Positions 1 through 11,500 of a stretch of 64,000 bases of DNA are shown in pieces. Under the pieces are notes generated by a model. It made no database searches. It worked only from the letters and a program-made list of their open reading frames with translations, and was not told the DNA's origin. Source of the DNA: Selaginella moellendorffii (lineage: Eukaryota; Streptophyta; Lycopodiopsida; Selaginellales; Selaginellaceae); contig NW_003314266.1 of NCBI RefSeq assembly GCF_000143415.4, forward strand, positions 828,463 through 892,462, given 5' to 3'. Made by a program: the position numbers and the translations under genes. The number at the start of each line of letters is the position of its first letter. The stretch's first letter is position 1.

Positions 1-1990
1 CTCCTAAGAGTGTAAGTTCTTGACACTATTTCTACTACTTCTTGCATATCTTTTCTGAGTTTAGGACTATAGGGAAAATGAAGTAGACACTCAAAGCAGT
101 AGAGAAGGAAAAGAGAAGAAAACAAATACTATAAGTGTAAGTAATTAAAAAAATGTCTTAAGGTTTTAAGTGTTAAAATATAGAGAGAAAATGGCTATAA
201 CTTTTTTTAAATGGTTGGAGTTAAAACATTTTAGGTTTGAATAATACGACTTTACGAAAAAATTAAATTCAAAAGCTTATTTTTGCATGATATGTTGCAG
301 TACTAGAAGAGCAAGGTGTCTAAGTCCCAAAATATTCCCCTCCCCTCTATATAAATGATCAACCAAGTAGTGTTCCACCCCATTCTTGTTTGTATAAATG
401 ACTAGCAACAAATATATACCCATTCTCATTTGCACTTGAGCTTATAGTTAAAAGTGTAAGAAAGTGCATGTTGCCCTGTTGCTCCCAATTTGTAATTCTC
501 CAGGTTTGCAGTGGCTCTCCATCTTCCTTTTGGATGTGATGAGAGAGGTGCGACCAGGAGCTCATCTTGCTCTAATATGTAGAATAGGGCAATATATATA
601 TTTTAAAGAACATATACTCCCACTTAAAAATTATCACATAGAATTTGATTTGCTCCTTACAGTCTGATTGCTGAGCCATTGCCTATTAAGTTGATTGATC
701 ATCGCCCCCCCCCCCCCCCGGGCCCAATATCATGGTAAGATGCCCAAGCTGAATCCAGTCTGAATTTAGGTTTAAAATTCTCTTCTCTTGGCAGCCAAAC
801 TACACCAAGAGGAATTGTGTTATGAACAGAAAATTTCTCTCCACCTGGGCAGATCATGGCGTGTCATCATATCATTACAATCTGGAGGTAGGTCCTTTTT
901 TCCAAGAATCAAACTGTGGTATGGTTGTGACCCATCAAATTATTTTCTGCGTTGTTTGAGTGAAGAGACCATGGGCAAGAAGAATAAGGGATTTATGCAA
1001 TCCTGATTCTTGGCTGAATCCAAGGGTACGTTGAGAATTTAGGGTTAGGGCTTTTGGATCCAACACCATTTCTCTTCTAATTAAAGCTTATAAGCTACAA
1101 CACATGTTGTTTAATGCATTCTTAAATATGGTCTATCTCTTATTTCTGGGATTCATGTCTTATATATGAGATGTTCTTGCGAAATAAAATAATGTGCTCT
1201 AGCAACTTTCTTTCGTCTTTATACTTTCGGACCTTTCCAATTTAGACAAGATTTGTATTAGTGATAAGTATAATTAAACCAAGCTCCTTCCAAGGTGCTT
1301 TTGTGGAGGGGTAGGCACACACATCCAGAAGCTACAGAGGCAGCTGGCACTAGTACGGGCCGAGAATGCAACGCTCAATGAGAGGGTGGCCTAATTGGAG
1401 TACAAATGTGCTTGTGCTGTTGAGGCACATGAGGCACTTGGCTTCCAGGTCAAGTCACTTGTGACTTGGATCCTGGTGAACATCCACAATTAGCGTGATC
1501 TTCAAGCAGGCAATAGGATCTTGATGAGCACTATCAACCAGCATGCATAACAAGAAACCAACATGCTGCTTGTCTCCAACATGAGATTATGCACATTATG
1601 CCATCAGCTTGAAATACACCACTTTCTTTCTGAGTGACCTGGCTAGGAAGCATGCCCATTCTTGATTGGCCATCCAAATATCAACATGATGTTTCCCCAA
1701 CCATAGATACCAAGCCTCCCCAAGCTTGCGATTGGACGACTGAAGACCTCTTCTCGTTATTGCTTTATATATATAAATGTTTGAATCAACATTCATATGT
1801 TTGAAATGTATAAATATTAAGGTTATATTGAGTTGAGACGGCATTGACAGATAGTGGCAAATAGGTGGCACATGACAAGTTCTGTAATCTTTTGAACATG
1901 ATTACCATAGATATCTGAATAATCATGCTATGTTGAAAAGCCTCATCGTCAAATTCATTTTTGGTGTTATTTGGCAATATCATGCAATGG
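1..1990. other. Gene-poor AT-rich stretch with decayed coding scraps
   Basis: I see no intact gene here. A C15 homopolymer lies at 705-719. A coding-looking piece at about 793-885 ends in a plausible splice donor (GAG|GTAGGT) and reads like an exon of a globular protein, but I cannot name the family. At about 1320-1480 a short plus-strand stretch reads as a leucine/glutamate-rich helix interrupted by stops. These look like relics of genes or transposons. Confidence 0.4.
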
Positions 1991-2000
1991 TGTATAAGTA

Positions 2001-3060
2001 GCATCAACACGATCAAAGCTGTTTGCAGGCGTGGACAATGCTTACAGCTTTTCAGCTTACAACATGGGATGGATCACATGAATACTTCATTGTTAGGCAT
2101 TATATCAAGATAATAGGATAAAGAAAGGGCCTTGTAATTAATTGATCGGGATCCTAACATTAGTATTGGAGCTAAGTTCAATTCTTGTGGCTGATGAGTG
2201 GGGCAAAAATATTTTGAAGGAATATTTAACATGGTGGATCTAGACTAAAGTTTGGTAGACTTTAATAGAAAGTCCATGAGGCATGAGTATAATCGTGGAT
2301 TATCATTCCCTAACAAGGGGATGATTATTAGGCAATAGGTCAGGATAATAAAATAAAGGAAAAACCTTATAACTCTTTAACCAATTGATTTAAGATTTTA
2401 ACACTTATACCATAACTTAGAACTTGGGCCCTAGTGAGCTTGGAATGGATCAAGATCACTAGTCCACAATGGACTTAGAGCTGAATTATAGAGATCTTTC
2501 GTTGAACATATTTGTAAATAGTCAGGAATTTCTTCTGAGGTATAACTTCAAAGCTCTTGAGGTTCTTATTTACAGCTTTGTCCTAATAACCAGCGTATCA
2601 AATGACGAGTTGGAGCAGTATCCGACGTCTTTCGTTCATGTACTTGAAGCGTTTCATGACCGTCCAAAGTGGCAGCAACTTCTCAAATATCAAAGTAGCC
2701 GCAGATCTTTATTCTCTGTCACGCTGATGGCATGCGCGTACATGCACACCAGAGACAGAAATTGCCTTCGTTTCCTAAACAGTGTTCTTGAGGGCCTATT
2801 GACCAAGGCAAACGAGAACTGAAACTTTCCAAATCGCCACTTAAGTCAGCTGCTGCAACTTGTAGACTGGCTTGAGCATCTGGGAATGGAAAGGTTCTTC
2901 GAGAAAGAGATCAAGCAAATGGTGGTTAAAGCTTTCAGGTAAACTTCTTTGTCACTCGGAAAGTTCAATGACTTATCCACAGATGTTGGAGAGGAAATGC
3001 CGCAGGTAGTGAAAGTCAAAAACATCTAGAAAGCTTTGAAGACGGCTTTTGTCATCTCAA
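2001..3060 (+). pseudogene. Diterpene synthase pseudogene, copy A (N-terminal part)
   Basis: Remnant of a plant diterpene cyclase of the copalyl diphosphate/kaurene synthase type. At 2001-2085 a stretch corresponds to the conserved N-terminal SAYDTAW-type motif (here SAYNMGW, then a stop). At 2590-2940 the translation carries FVHVLEAFHDRPKWQQLLKY, then MHTRDRNCLRFLN, then after a frameshift VDWLEHLGMERFFEKEI, matching in order the family blocks for 'LE....W..LLKYQ', 'M.T.D..CL.YL' and 'VDRLE.LGI.RYF..EI'. The exon ends at a GTAAAC donor near 2940. Stops and frameshifts interrupt the reading frame and the class II DXDD region is not visible, so no functional enzyme is encoded. A second copy follows at 3170. 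Confidence 0.75.
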
Positions 3061-3169
3061 ACTTGTTTTTGTTTCAGGTCTTGTGCTGAGAACTCGAGTT
3101 AACTCTCAGCATTCAATCAAGCAAGAGGTGCAAAGGTTTTACTTCTTCTGTTCTGGTAGAGTTTCTTCT

Positions 3170-4090
3170 TTGATTGCAGAGTAGCATCAGCACGATCAAG
3201 AAGCTGTTTGCAGGCGTGGACGATGCTTCCAGCTTCTCAGCTTACGACATGGGATGGATCGCACGAATACCACATGCTCACAGAACTTGGGCCCCAGTTT
3301 CTTCGGAGCTTGGAATGGATTGTTCGCAACCAGTGCGAGGATGGGTCCTGGGATCAAGGAGAAGAAGATGCTTAGCGGATTTGCAGCACACTGTCGTGTG
3401 TCACTGCTCTGAAAACATGGAACCGAGGGGAGCGTAGCATCCAAAGAGGTAAGCTCTCTGGCACCTGTGAGATACAGAGTTCTTCCTGCAGGTCTAAGCT
3501 TTATAAAGTCTCAACGGCCGTTAGTCCACAATAACTTACAAAGGACATGGAACATCTTCTATGGGAGGGCAAATTATGATGAATCTTTTAGTCAACGTAT
3601 TTGTGAACAGGGTCATGAATTAACAACACTAACTGTAGCTTTTGTCCTGATAATCAGGGTATCAAATGCTGAGTTGGAGCAGTATCTGACTTCTTTCGTC
3701 CATATATTTGAAGCGTTTCATGACCGTCCGAATTGGCAACATCTTCTCAGGGTGGATCTTTATTCTCTGTTACGCTGACGGCATGCGCCCATATGCACAC
3801 TGGAGACAACGAGTGCCTTCGTTTTCTAAAAGGTGCTGTTGAGGGCCCATTGATCAAGCCAAACAAGACTTGAAACTTCTGCCACTTAAGTCAGCTGCTG
3901 CGACTTGTAGACTGGCTTGAGCATCTGGGAATTGAAAGATTCTTTAGGAAAGGGATAGAGCAGACGTTGATTCAAGCTTTCAGGTAAACTACTTGTCACT
4001 AGAAAAGTTGTCAATAGATGTTGGAAAGGAAATGCCGCAGGTACCGGACGTCAAAAACATCTAGAAAGCTTTGAAGACGCTGCTCTTTTG
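3170..4090 (+). pseudogene. Diterpene synthase pseudogene, copy B (N-terminal part)
   Basis: Tandem duplicate of the remnant at 2001-3060, about 1.0-1.2 kb downstream. Residues LFAGVDDASSFSAYDMGWIA at 3205-3265 contain the SAYDxxW motif of diterpene cyclases. The next block (3290-3400) matches the family's 'LEWIVRNQ..DGSW' segment once a frame change is allowed. At 3640-3770 the text FVHIFEAFHDRPNWQHLL repeats copy A, followed out of frame by VDWLEHLGIERFF. Similarity continues past the splice donor into intron-like sequence (3985-4085), so the duplication copied genomic DNA, not mRNA. Multiple frameshifts make it a pseudogene. It probably formed one gene with the alpha-domain remains at 4450-5200. 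Confidence 0.75.
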
Positions 4091-4449
4091 TTCCGGATTC
4101 TTCGTCGTCATGGCTACTAAGTTTCCCCAGGTAGAGTGAAGTGAAGATTTTTATATCACAGTGACGGATTTCGTGTGGTAGACGTGCTACATCAGCGAAA
4201 ATTAAGCGAGGCACACGGTTTGAAGGATCTGTCTCTGCCATCACATGTTTTCTTTCCTAGTGAGAGCAGAAAAATGCTAGTTGCGAACGAAGAGGTTTGC
4301 CTTCAACAGCAAACGTTTTCTTTACAGACGATGATTCCATGGTATAGTATAATGCATCAGATCCAGCACATCGAGGGTATGACTAGATTTACGACAAGTA
4401 TGGATTCCATAAGCATGAGGTACATATGCGATAACTTCCTGTAAATCAG

Positions 4450-5200
4450 TAAGTTCCTAATCGAAAATTTCCAGTGAACGAGCTTCGATACTGGCCTTCG
4501 CAAAGTCCGACTTCAATGCTTGCCAGAAGATATATCAGAAGGATTTGCAGCACGTTATGAGGTATCTGTGTTCGATGTTTTTCCCCCGGCTTAATTATAT
4601 GCAGCTCTTGAGCCGCAGGTGGAACGAAGAGTGCGGCTTTGGACGTCTGGGTTATGCCCGACAGAAAGACGTGATCTGCCTTTTTACTGCTGCCGCAACG
4701 ATGTTCCAGCAGGAACTCTCGATGGCTCTCATTGTCTGGGCACAGATGAATGTTTGTACAACTGTCATTGAGGACTTTATGGGCATGCACCATTCTCTCG
4801 ACAATTTGAGAAACTTTTGCATTGCCGGGAAAATGTATTAGTAACACATCTTTAGAAGACTTTTGAGTATTAATATGTGTCTTGTGTTCAATCACACAGA
4901 TGGGATCCGTCCGCCTTGAGCTGAACGAAAACGCTAGCAATATTTTCCGAGGATTGTTTAAGACGACAGTTCAGTGTGCTTCCGAGGTACAAGGCAGAGT
5001 TATGACGGCTAGCTTACGAGCTCAAGGAAGTACCTAGAACACAACTTTTCTAATCGCTTTTATCAGTGGGAAAGACTTTGCCATGCGTTTTTACGTGAGG
5101 CAGAATGGAATGTCCCAGCCTCGAGGAGTACAAACGGAATCACGTCCTTTGACCAATCATTTTATCTGCAAACTTTTTCCTGGATGAGAAGTTAAGTGCG
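4450..5200 (+). pseudogene. Diterpene synthase pseudogene, class I (alpha) domain remnant
   Basis: The C-terminal catalytic domain of a kaurene-synthase-like diterpene synthase is recognisable in pieces. KSDFNACQKIYQKDLQ at about 4508-4555 matches the 'AK.DFN.CQ..HQ.EL' block. RRWNEECGFGRLGYARQKD at 4610-4670 matches 'W..E..L..L.FARQK'. FTAAATMFQQELS follows. The aspartate-rich position reads VIEDFMG, where active class I enzymes carry DDxxD, so the metal-binding motif is lost or highly diverged. A frameshifted stretch at 4917-5035 and REAEW near 5090-5105 continue the domain. With stops and frameshifts this is not functional. It lies directly downstream of copies A and B on the same strand. 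Confidence 0.75.
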
Positions 5201-5488
5201 GGAAGTCTCATGGATTACGATCTACATGAACACAGATGCAAAGGCTTTCATCTGTTAACCCTTATATATTCAGTGTGAGAAGAGTATGGGGAAGTCTCAT
5301 GGATTACGAATAGATTACGATCTACATGAAGGAGTACAGATGAGAGGGCGACGATGGAGGAGCTGGTCGAGGACGTGCTCCGGCCCAGAGCAGTGCGTCA
5401 CGTCAAACAAAATTGGAATAATCTATAATATTCCACCATTTTCAAAAGAATATTCATTTGATAATGGGATATTCTGCATGTTTAAAAT

Positions 5489-7734
5489 TTAAGTGAACCT
5501 GAGATTGGTAAAACCGGCGCTGCTGCCCGCGTTTCTCATCCCCCTGCTGTATGTCCTGTGATCACAGATCATCATCGACGAGGAAACCTCAGTTTCGTGA
5601 TGGTGGTGGTGGTGGTGGTGGTGATGGACTCCACCGTGAAACTTATGTAGGAAATGGTGGTGGTGGTGGTGGCTATTGCCATCCACGGCTGCCAGTGCTA
5701 CTGTCGATGCTGCCGCTACCAATGCGTGCTTCTCGGTAGAGATCGACTCTTGCGACTCTTGTGACAATAGTTCTTCTTCCTGGTCGTGGCCGGAGGAAGG
5801 GGCGCCAGTAGCACAGCTACAAAAATCCATCGAGGAGCTTCGGGGGCTCGTCAATGCCGCCGCTGCTGTGGCTGCCGTGGCTGCTCCTGGATTTGGGTTC
5901 TCAAGAGCCTCCGAGACGCTCGGATTTTGGACAATCACGAGCATCGGCTTCTGGTTGCCACCGCATTTAGCCAAAGACATTGGCTGAAAGAAACAAGCAA
6001 AGGGTCAAGCATTGTGATAAAACGGTAGCAGTGGTGAAGAAACGGTACCACTCCAATGTGCCACTCTTTGAAACTCAGCGTGTTGAAGTCCTTTTCGTTC
6101 ATCTCCTGGAAAGTAGTAGTAACAAGTTAAAAAACAGCATGGAAAAATCGAGCCAGGCTCTCTGAATACTTACGATGCTGTAAATAGGAGGTAGCATAGA
6201 CTCTCTCCCCGAGTGCAACGTGGGAATCACAGTAAAAAAGGGTGTTGTTTCTCTAGCTCTAAAAGTCCACCTGCATGCCCGGGAGTGAGCGCCTAGGAAG
6301 TCCAGAGCTTGGAATAGCACTTACCCGATATAAGAAAAGATACCAATTTCCGTCCACTCCCGAACAAGAAGTCTCATCCAGTATTCATTCGCAACCCCAT
6401 CCGCCTTGGCATGCATCTAGTGGACTTCAAACTTTCAGTCGGATACTTGGATGCAAACAAAGCAAGAACTCACCAACACTTCCGCAACGACCATTGTCAG
6501 CATCGCAGCTTGGAACTTCCTGTAAGAAAAACACAGAAACTATGAACACACAATCATAAAGTAGGAGAAACAACCATCAAAGAAAAAAAGGAAACAAAAG
6601 AAAAACACGCTACAGATGATGTGCACCTCGTACTTGAACATAGTGTACTTGGTGTACAGAGCCGTGTGCATCGTATGAACGCCTTCGTTCTGAATAAGTT
6701 GGAGCTGCTCCCTTAGCAATGCCAGATTCCTCGACACATGGAGAAATATGACGTAAAGGAGCACCAAGTAGATCAGCACCACTAATATCTGCAAAGCAAA
6801 AGAAAAAGAAAACAAAGAAGTGTCAAGTGTATGAACGAGCTCACAGAAGCGACTTGAAAGGAAAAACTCCAGTCATTCTCAATTCACACTTAGCTCAAGA
6901 ACGAAAAACATCATTGTCAGCTATGCAAGAAGAACTTCCACAAAAGCACGGCTATCCAAGAGAAAGTTCCACAAAAGCACTGCCCACTCATCCACTATCG
7001 AAAAGGACACAGGATACAAGACGGACCAATTCTCTAGCAAAACGAAGAACAAGCAAAAGGTCCCAATGAAGTGGAGAAAGTGGGCTTACCGCGAACTGTG
7101 GCACAGCCGCCTTGTATCCGGTGAGCGTGAGGTAGAGCAGCGAGCCGAGCCCAGCAATGCTTCTCCTCTCCGAGATGGAGAGCTGCTCGTGCATGATGCA
7201 GTAGCCGTGCGAGATGAGGAGGAACGAGATGAAGCACGCCGTCTCGAAAAAAATGCGCGTCACAAAGACGCCAAACGCGACCCAGAAGGAGCACGTCCCC
7301 AGGTGGAGGCACGAATACCTGGCAATCAATCAAAGCACGCCCAAAATCAATCACCGAGCTAGAAATCGCGAGCTAGAGAGACTCACCAGAACGCGAACGA
7401 GAGCGCCAGGACCAGAGCTTTGAGCACAGGCACGGCAGTGAGGATCCATTGGAGATTGCTCGTCTGCGATCACAATCCCGGGAGTGAGGAGGAAGAAATA
7501 TTTCCATGATGAATGAAGAACCCTAAACTATTCTCTGCATTGACAATGCATGCAAAGAGAAATCGTTACCTGCCATTGCCGCTTCCTCCATGTATTGAGC
7601 GTCCAGATTCCCACCAGGGTCGTCCAGATGAGCAGCAATCCAAAGAAGAGGAACGGCAGAGGCCTGTAGAGCGCCTCCCAATCCCCCGGATTGGAGATCA
7701 CCACTTTGGGGCCATGATTCGCCACAGACTCCAT
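5489..7734 (-). CDS. Multi-pass membrane protein with His-rich C-terminal tail
   Basis: Nine exons can be joined in frame with GT/AG introns: 7570-7734, 7387-7463, 7090-7318, 6634-6788, 6474-6519, 6325-6416, 6174-6270, 6049-6105 and 5489-5983, giving about 470 residues. Several hydrophobic helices are visible (for example around LPFLFFGLLLIWTTLVGIW, and ILVVLIYLVLLYVIFLHVS). Conserved-looking motifs include EWTEIGIFSYIGWTFR across a splice junction. I recall a plant-specific family of uncharacterised multi-pass proteins with this core and a GPCR-like topology, but cannot assign a function. The last exon is odd: it encodes a soluble tail with two runs of six and ten consecutive histidines from GTG repeats, which may bind metal. 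Start chosen at the first ATG. The exon 6 acceptor is uncertain by 12 nt. Confidence 0.65.
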
Positions 7735-7761
7735 GCCGATCGCTCGCCGCTCATCAATCAC

Positions 7762-8522
7762 CCGATCAATCCATGGAAAATGCTGGGAATCGGCGGCGAT
7801 CGACCAGAAGAAGGGAGAAGAAGAAGAAGAAGTAGAAGAAGATTCTAAAAATCTCTCCTCCTTCGTTGCCGTCGTCTCCTCTTCTTACTCCACGAAGACG
7901 CGGCACGAAGCATCCGCTGCGCGGATAGAATCGAAGGAGAAAACGATCGATTGGATCATCGCGAAATATTTTCTCCCCCTTTTTCTCCACAAAGGGGAGA
8001 AAGTCCAATTTTTTTCCTCTTCGTTTGCGAACTGTTGTGCCTTCCAGAGACTGCCGGCTATAACTAACAAGCCTGTTAGCGCTTTTCAGTCAGAGTCCCC
8101 TGGGCTAACCACAAAGACCCCCCAGGTGCGAATCGACCGCCACTGTTAGCTAGAGATAACTAACCGTTTGCCAAACGGAACCGCAATACGGAGGTGTGGT
8201 CGTACGAACAACGGTCCATTTTTCCGTTAATCGCACTTTGGCCTCTTCGATTAAGCTTATTTTAGTACTACTGTTAAGCAAAGTATCTTTTGACCGGCGT
8301 CATCTTGTATCATTGACCGGCGCTGAGCAAAATCAGTCGAAGGAAATCTTCGCGGCGTTGGATTCTCATTTTTTTCGTTTTTTTTTTCTGGAAGTAGCGA
8401 ACATTACTTAACAGCTTCCAGGTAAAAATCTTCGAGCTCGCTCGATCGATGGTTGGAGGAGCTCGAATTTCGGGAGTTATGTAGCAGCGAAACGTCTATG
8501 TACTTTAAACTGGAAACGAACC
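7762..8522. other. Intergenic region between two minus-strand genes
   Basis: It holds the promoter and 5' UTR of the membrane-protein gene and the 3' end of the kinesin gene. A GAAGAA-rich stretch (about 7805-7845) lies next to the membrane-protein start. No gene, RNA or repeat was recognised. Confidence 0.4.
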
Positions 8523-11500
8523 TTACGATGCAAATGTGACGATTCGGTCGCTAATGCCGCTCCTGCAAAGCGGGCATTCCGTGCACGCGACTGCGCACGG
8601 TTGACACACTGCAAGAGAGAAGTTAGAATGAAAGGCGAGCGCGGAAACCATTGGAGAACTTACAGCAAAAATGGCGACAGGGTAGAAGAACAGCGGCCGT
8701 GGCGGCTTCGAAGCAAACTTTGCAAACGTGCGCGTGCTTGTCTTCGTCGTAGAGCTGCAAGTTGAGAGTGGGGGCATCGGCGGTTGGCCGTTGGAGTCGC
8801 TCGAGTTTCCTTCGCTCTTGGATCCTGGCCTGGAGACAAACAACGACGAGCTGTAGTTCTCACGACCGTTTTGGAAAGAAGTATCCGCTTGTACCTTGGC
8901 GTTGCTTAGCTTGGTTAGAGCTTCGATATGGATGGCCTGTAGGTCCTCCAGTTCACTGGCGTTCAGCTCCTCTACGGACTCTCCCTAGTAGAATTCACAG
9001 CCAAACAATCAGAAGTGAGCCTTCCAATCTGAGCTGACTAACCTTGAGCTGAGCAACGAGCGCCTTCAAGTCATCAGTTTCTTTGTCCTCTGAGCCGCTT
9101 GTTCTAAGCCTCTCCAGCTCTTGATGTTGTTCCTTGATTTTCTGTATGTTCGCTGCCGATTCTACACTTTGTGGTGATATAGGAGCAACGGCGGTTGAGA
9201 CGTTACGTTCTGGCCTACATTCTGTGATCTCGACCACATCTTGAACAGGTCCACTGGTCGGAGGGTCGTTCGTTTTCATTTTTGCTAACAGAACCCACAT
9301 GCTCGCCAAATCGTTTTCCAAGTCGGCTTCCCGCTGCTTTGATTCGTCAAGCTTTCTCTTTAATTCCTTCTCAAGGGCTTGCTTCTCTGAAACTGTTTGC
9401 TCTAGATATGCTTGCTTCTCTCTCTTAGATCGCACTTCCTCCTTGAGAGCTTGGACTGCATATGGTATCATTAGCCTCCGATCAACACTAGAAACAGAAA
9501 TTCTACCAGTTTTACCTTGACATGTGATACTCAAAGCTTCATTTGAAAGTCTCGTATTTTGAAACACCAACTTCTTGATTTGTTCGGTTAAGTCTTTAAT
9601 TTCAGTAGCAGCTGCAGCTGCCAGGTCCTTGGCATAACAAGCTTCCTCTTCCAGTTTGACATTCTTCATTTGTAAGCAGTTGTTTTCTTCTGACAAACGA
9701 CTCCTTTCCTGGCTCAGTACCTCGATTTCAGCCTTCAAAGACAAACAAATGAATCAGTCAGTAGACAACGTCGAAACCGGCAACCAAACCTTCAGAATCA
9801 CATCTTCTGTTTCTTTCTTTTTAGGATAATTCTCTTGATGTGAAACGACCGTTTTGATGGCTTTTTCAGCACATAGTCGCTCTTCGGGATGTAGCCAGCT
9901 CCCGGCGTCGTTTGCCTCAATCAAGCAGTTCGTCGTTTGGGGTCCAAGAACTATTTTTTGATGGCTAGCCTTCTCCAGAGCTTCTTGAAGTTGTTGTTGA
10001 AGGCGACCATTTTTTTCTTGCAAATCCTTAATTTCAGCCACCTGATAAAAGCTTTAATAGCTAGTTGAAGAACCAAAAACCAAAATGTTACCTTTGATTG
10101 CAACTGTTCCTCAAGAACACGGTTGTCTGCTGTTCTGATCTGAAAAAGCACACGAAAATAGTTTACTTTGTGTTGCCAAATACTTCAAATCCAACCTCAA
10201 GCTCGAAGGCCTTCTCATTTAGCTGACTCGTGAGTTTTTCAATCGCCTAGATACAAAAAACTTAAATCCAAAATTGACGGTAGAACAACGAGTCACCTGG
10301 GACATTTCTGGGTAGGAGGATCTTTCTCCAAGCTCTGTTATTCTTTGCTCTAAAAGTTGCATTTGACTTTTCTTATCTTCAATGTCGTCCCTAAGCTTGC
10401 CAATTTGTACCTGAAACTTATTGAAGCACTTAAGACTCTTTCAGATGAACGGGCCCATACCTGTATTTCAACATCGTCTGGATGGTTTGCTGCTTGTTCG
10501 GTTAGTCGCTTTAGCGAACTAGAGCGTAATGCAATTTCTCCAGCAAGCATCTTGACTTGCTCTCGTGTAAGATCGATTTGATCTGCTATGTCCTGCAAGC
10601 AGATGTTATAGTCAAAAGATTTGCATCAACAGTGACTTACGTGCTCCTGCCCGTTTCCTAAGTCAATACTGCTGGAATCAGTACACCGATCCGGTGGAAA
10701 TGAAGAAGTATCTAGATCCGACTGTTCATCGTATCTCTAGACAATGAGCTTGTTAATACGATTGTACATAAAAAGAAAACCTTACCTCTTCCGACTCCGC
10801 AAAGGAATGCCTTCTATTATGAGCAACGTCGGGAAACGAACCTGACAAATTATTCTTCGTGGAGACTAGTATAAGCTTTGTGAGCTTATGAATTCGTCCC
10901 ATTAAAGCTGCTTTAGCTTGTTCCTCTTCTTCCAATCTAGACTGCATCCTCAGCTGCCCGGCCTCGAGCTTAAATCCAAAAAACGATGAAAAGTGTCAAA
11001 ATTCTTTCAATCCAGCAAGCTTGTACTGACCTGTTGTCTAAGCGTTAATAGATCTTCTTGGTTTGTCGTAGCATATGGTCGTTCTGTCATGCCTCTCTTA
11101 ATAAGCAGCAATTCTTGCTTTAATTTAGTGATCTCCTTTTGATATTTCTTTATCAGCGATCTTTCATCCATAATCTGACGCAAACATTGATACACTGGTG
11201 ACTGTCTGTGAGTGAGATAATATGCTGCATACCCTGTTTGGAGCGGCATAAATCTCGATTCTCTTAGCTCTCTGGGCAAATTTAAGAGTGTTGTGTGTCT
11301 CTTCCATATTGCTGGAAGCAGGTGTAATTGTACAAATAAGCTGTCAAACATGAACTTCCGTTAATATCAAGAAACATATTGTTGCAGCTGTACGTACTGT
11401 TATGCGACCATTGCCACTTAACGAAGATTGCAAAAGCCTTGTCAGTTTGGAATCACGATATGGTATATGTGATGCTTTTCCTTCACTTAATTTCGCGATT

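Noticed and set aside
7735-7761. Nine-codon upstream extension of the membrane protein
   Set aside because: It would start with GTG, which is not a normal plant nuclear start; the ATG at 7734 is used.
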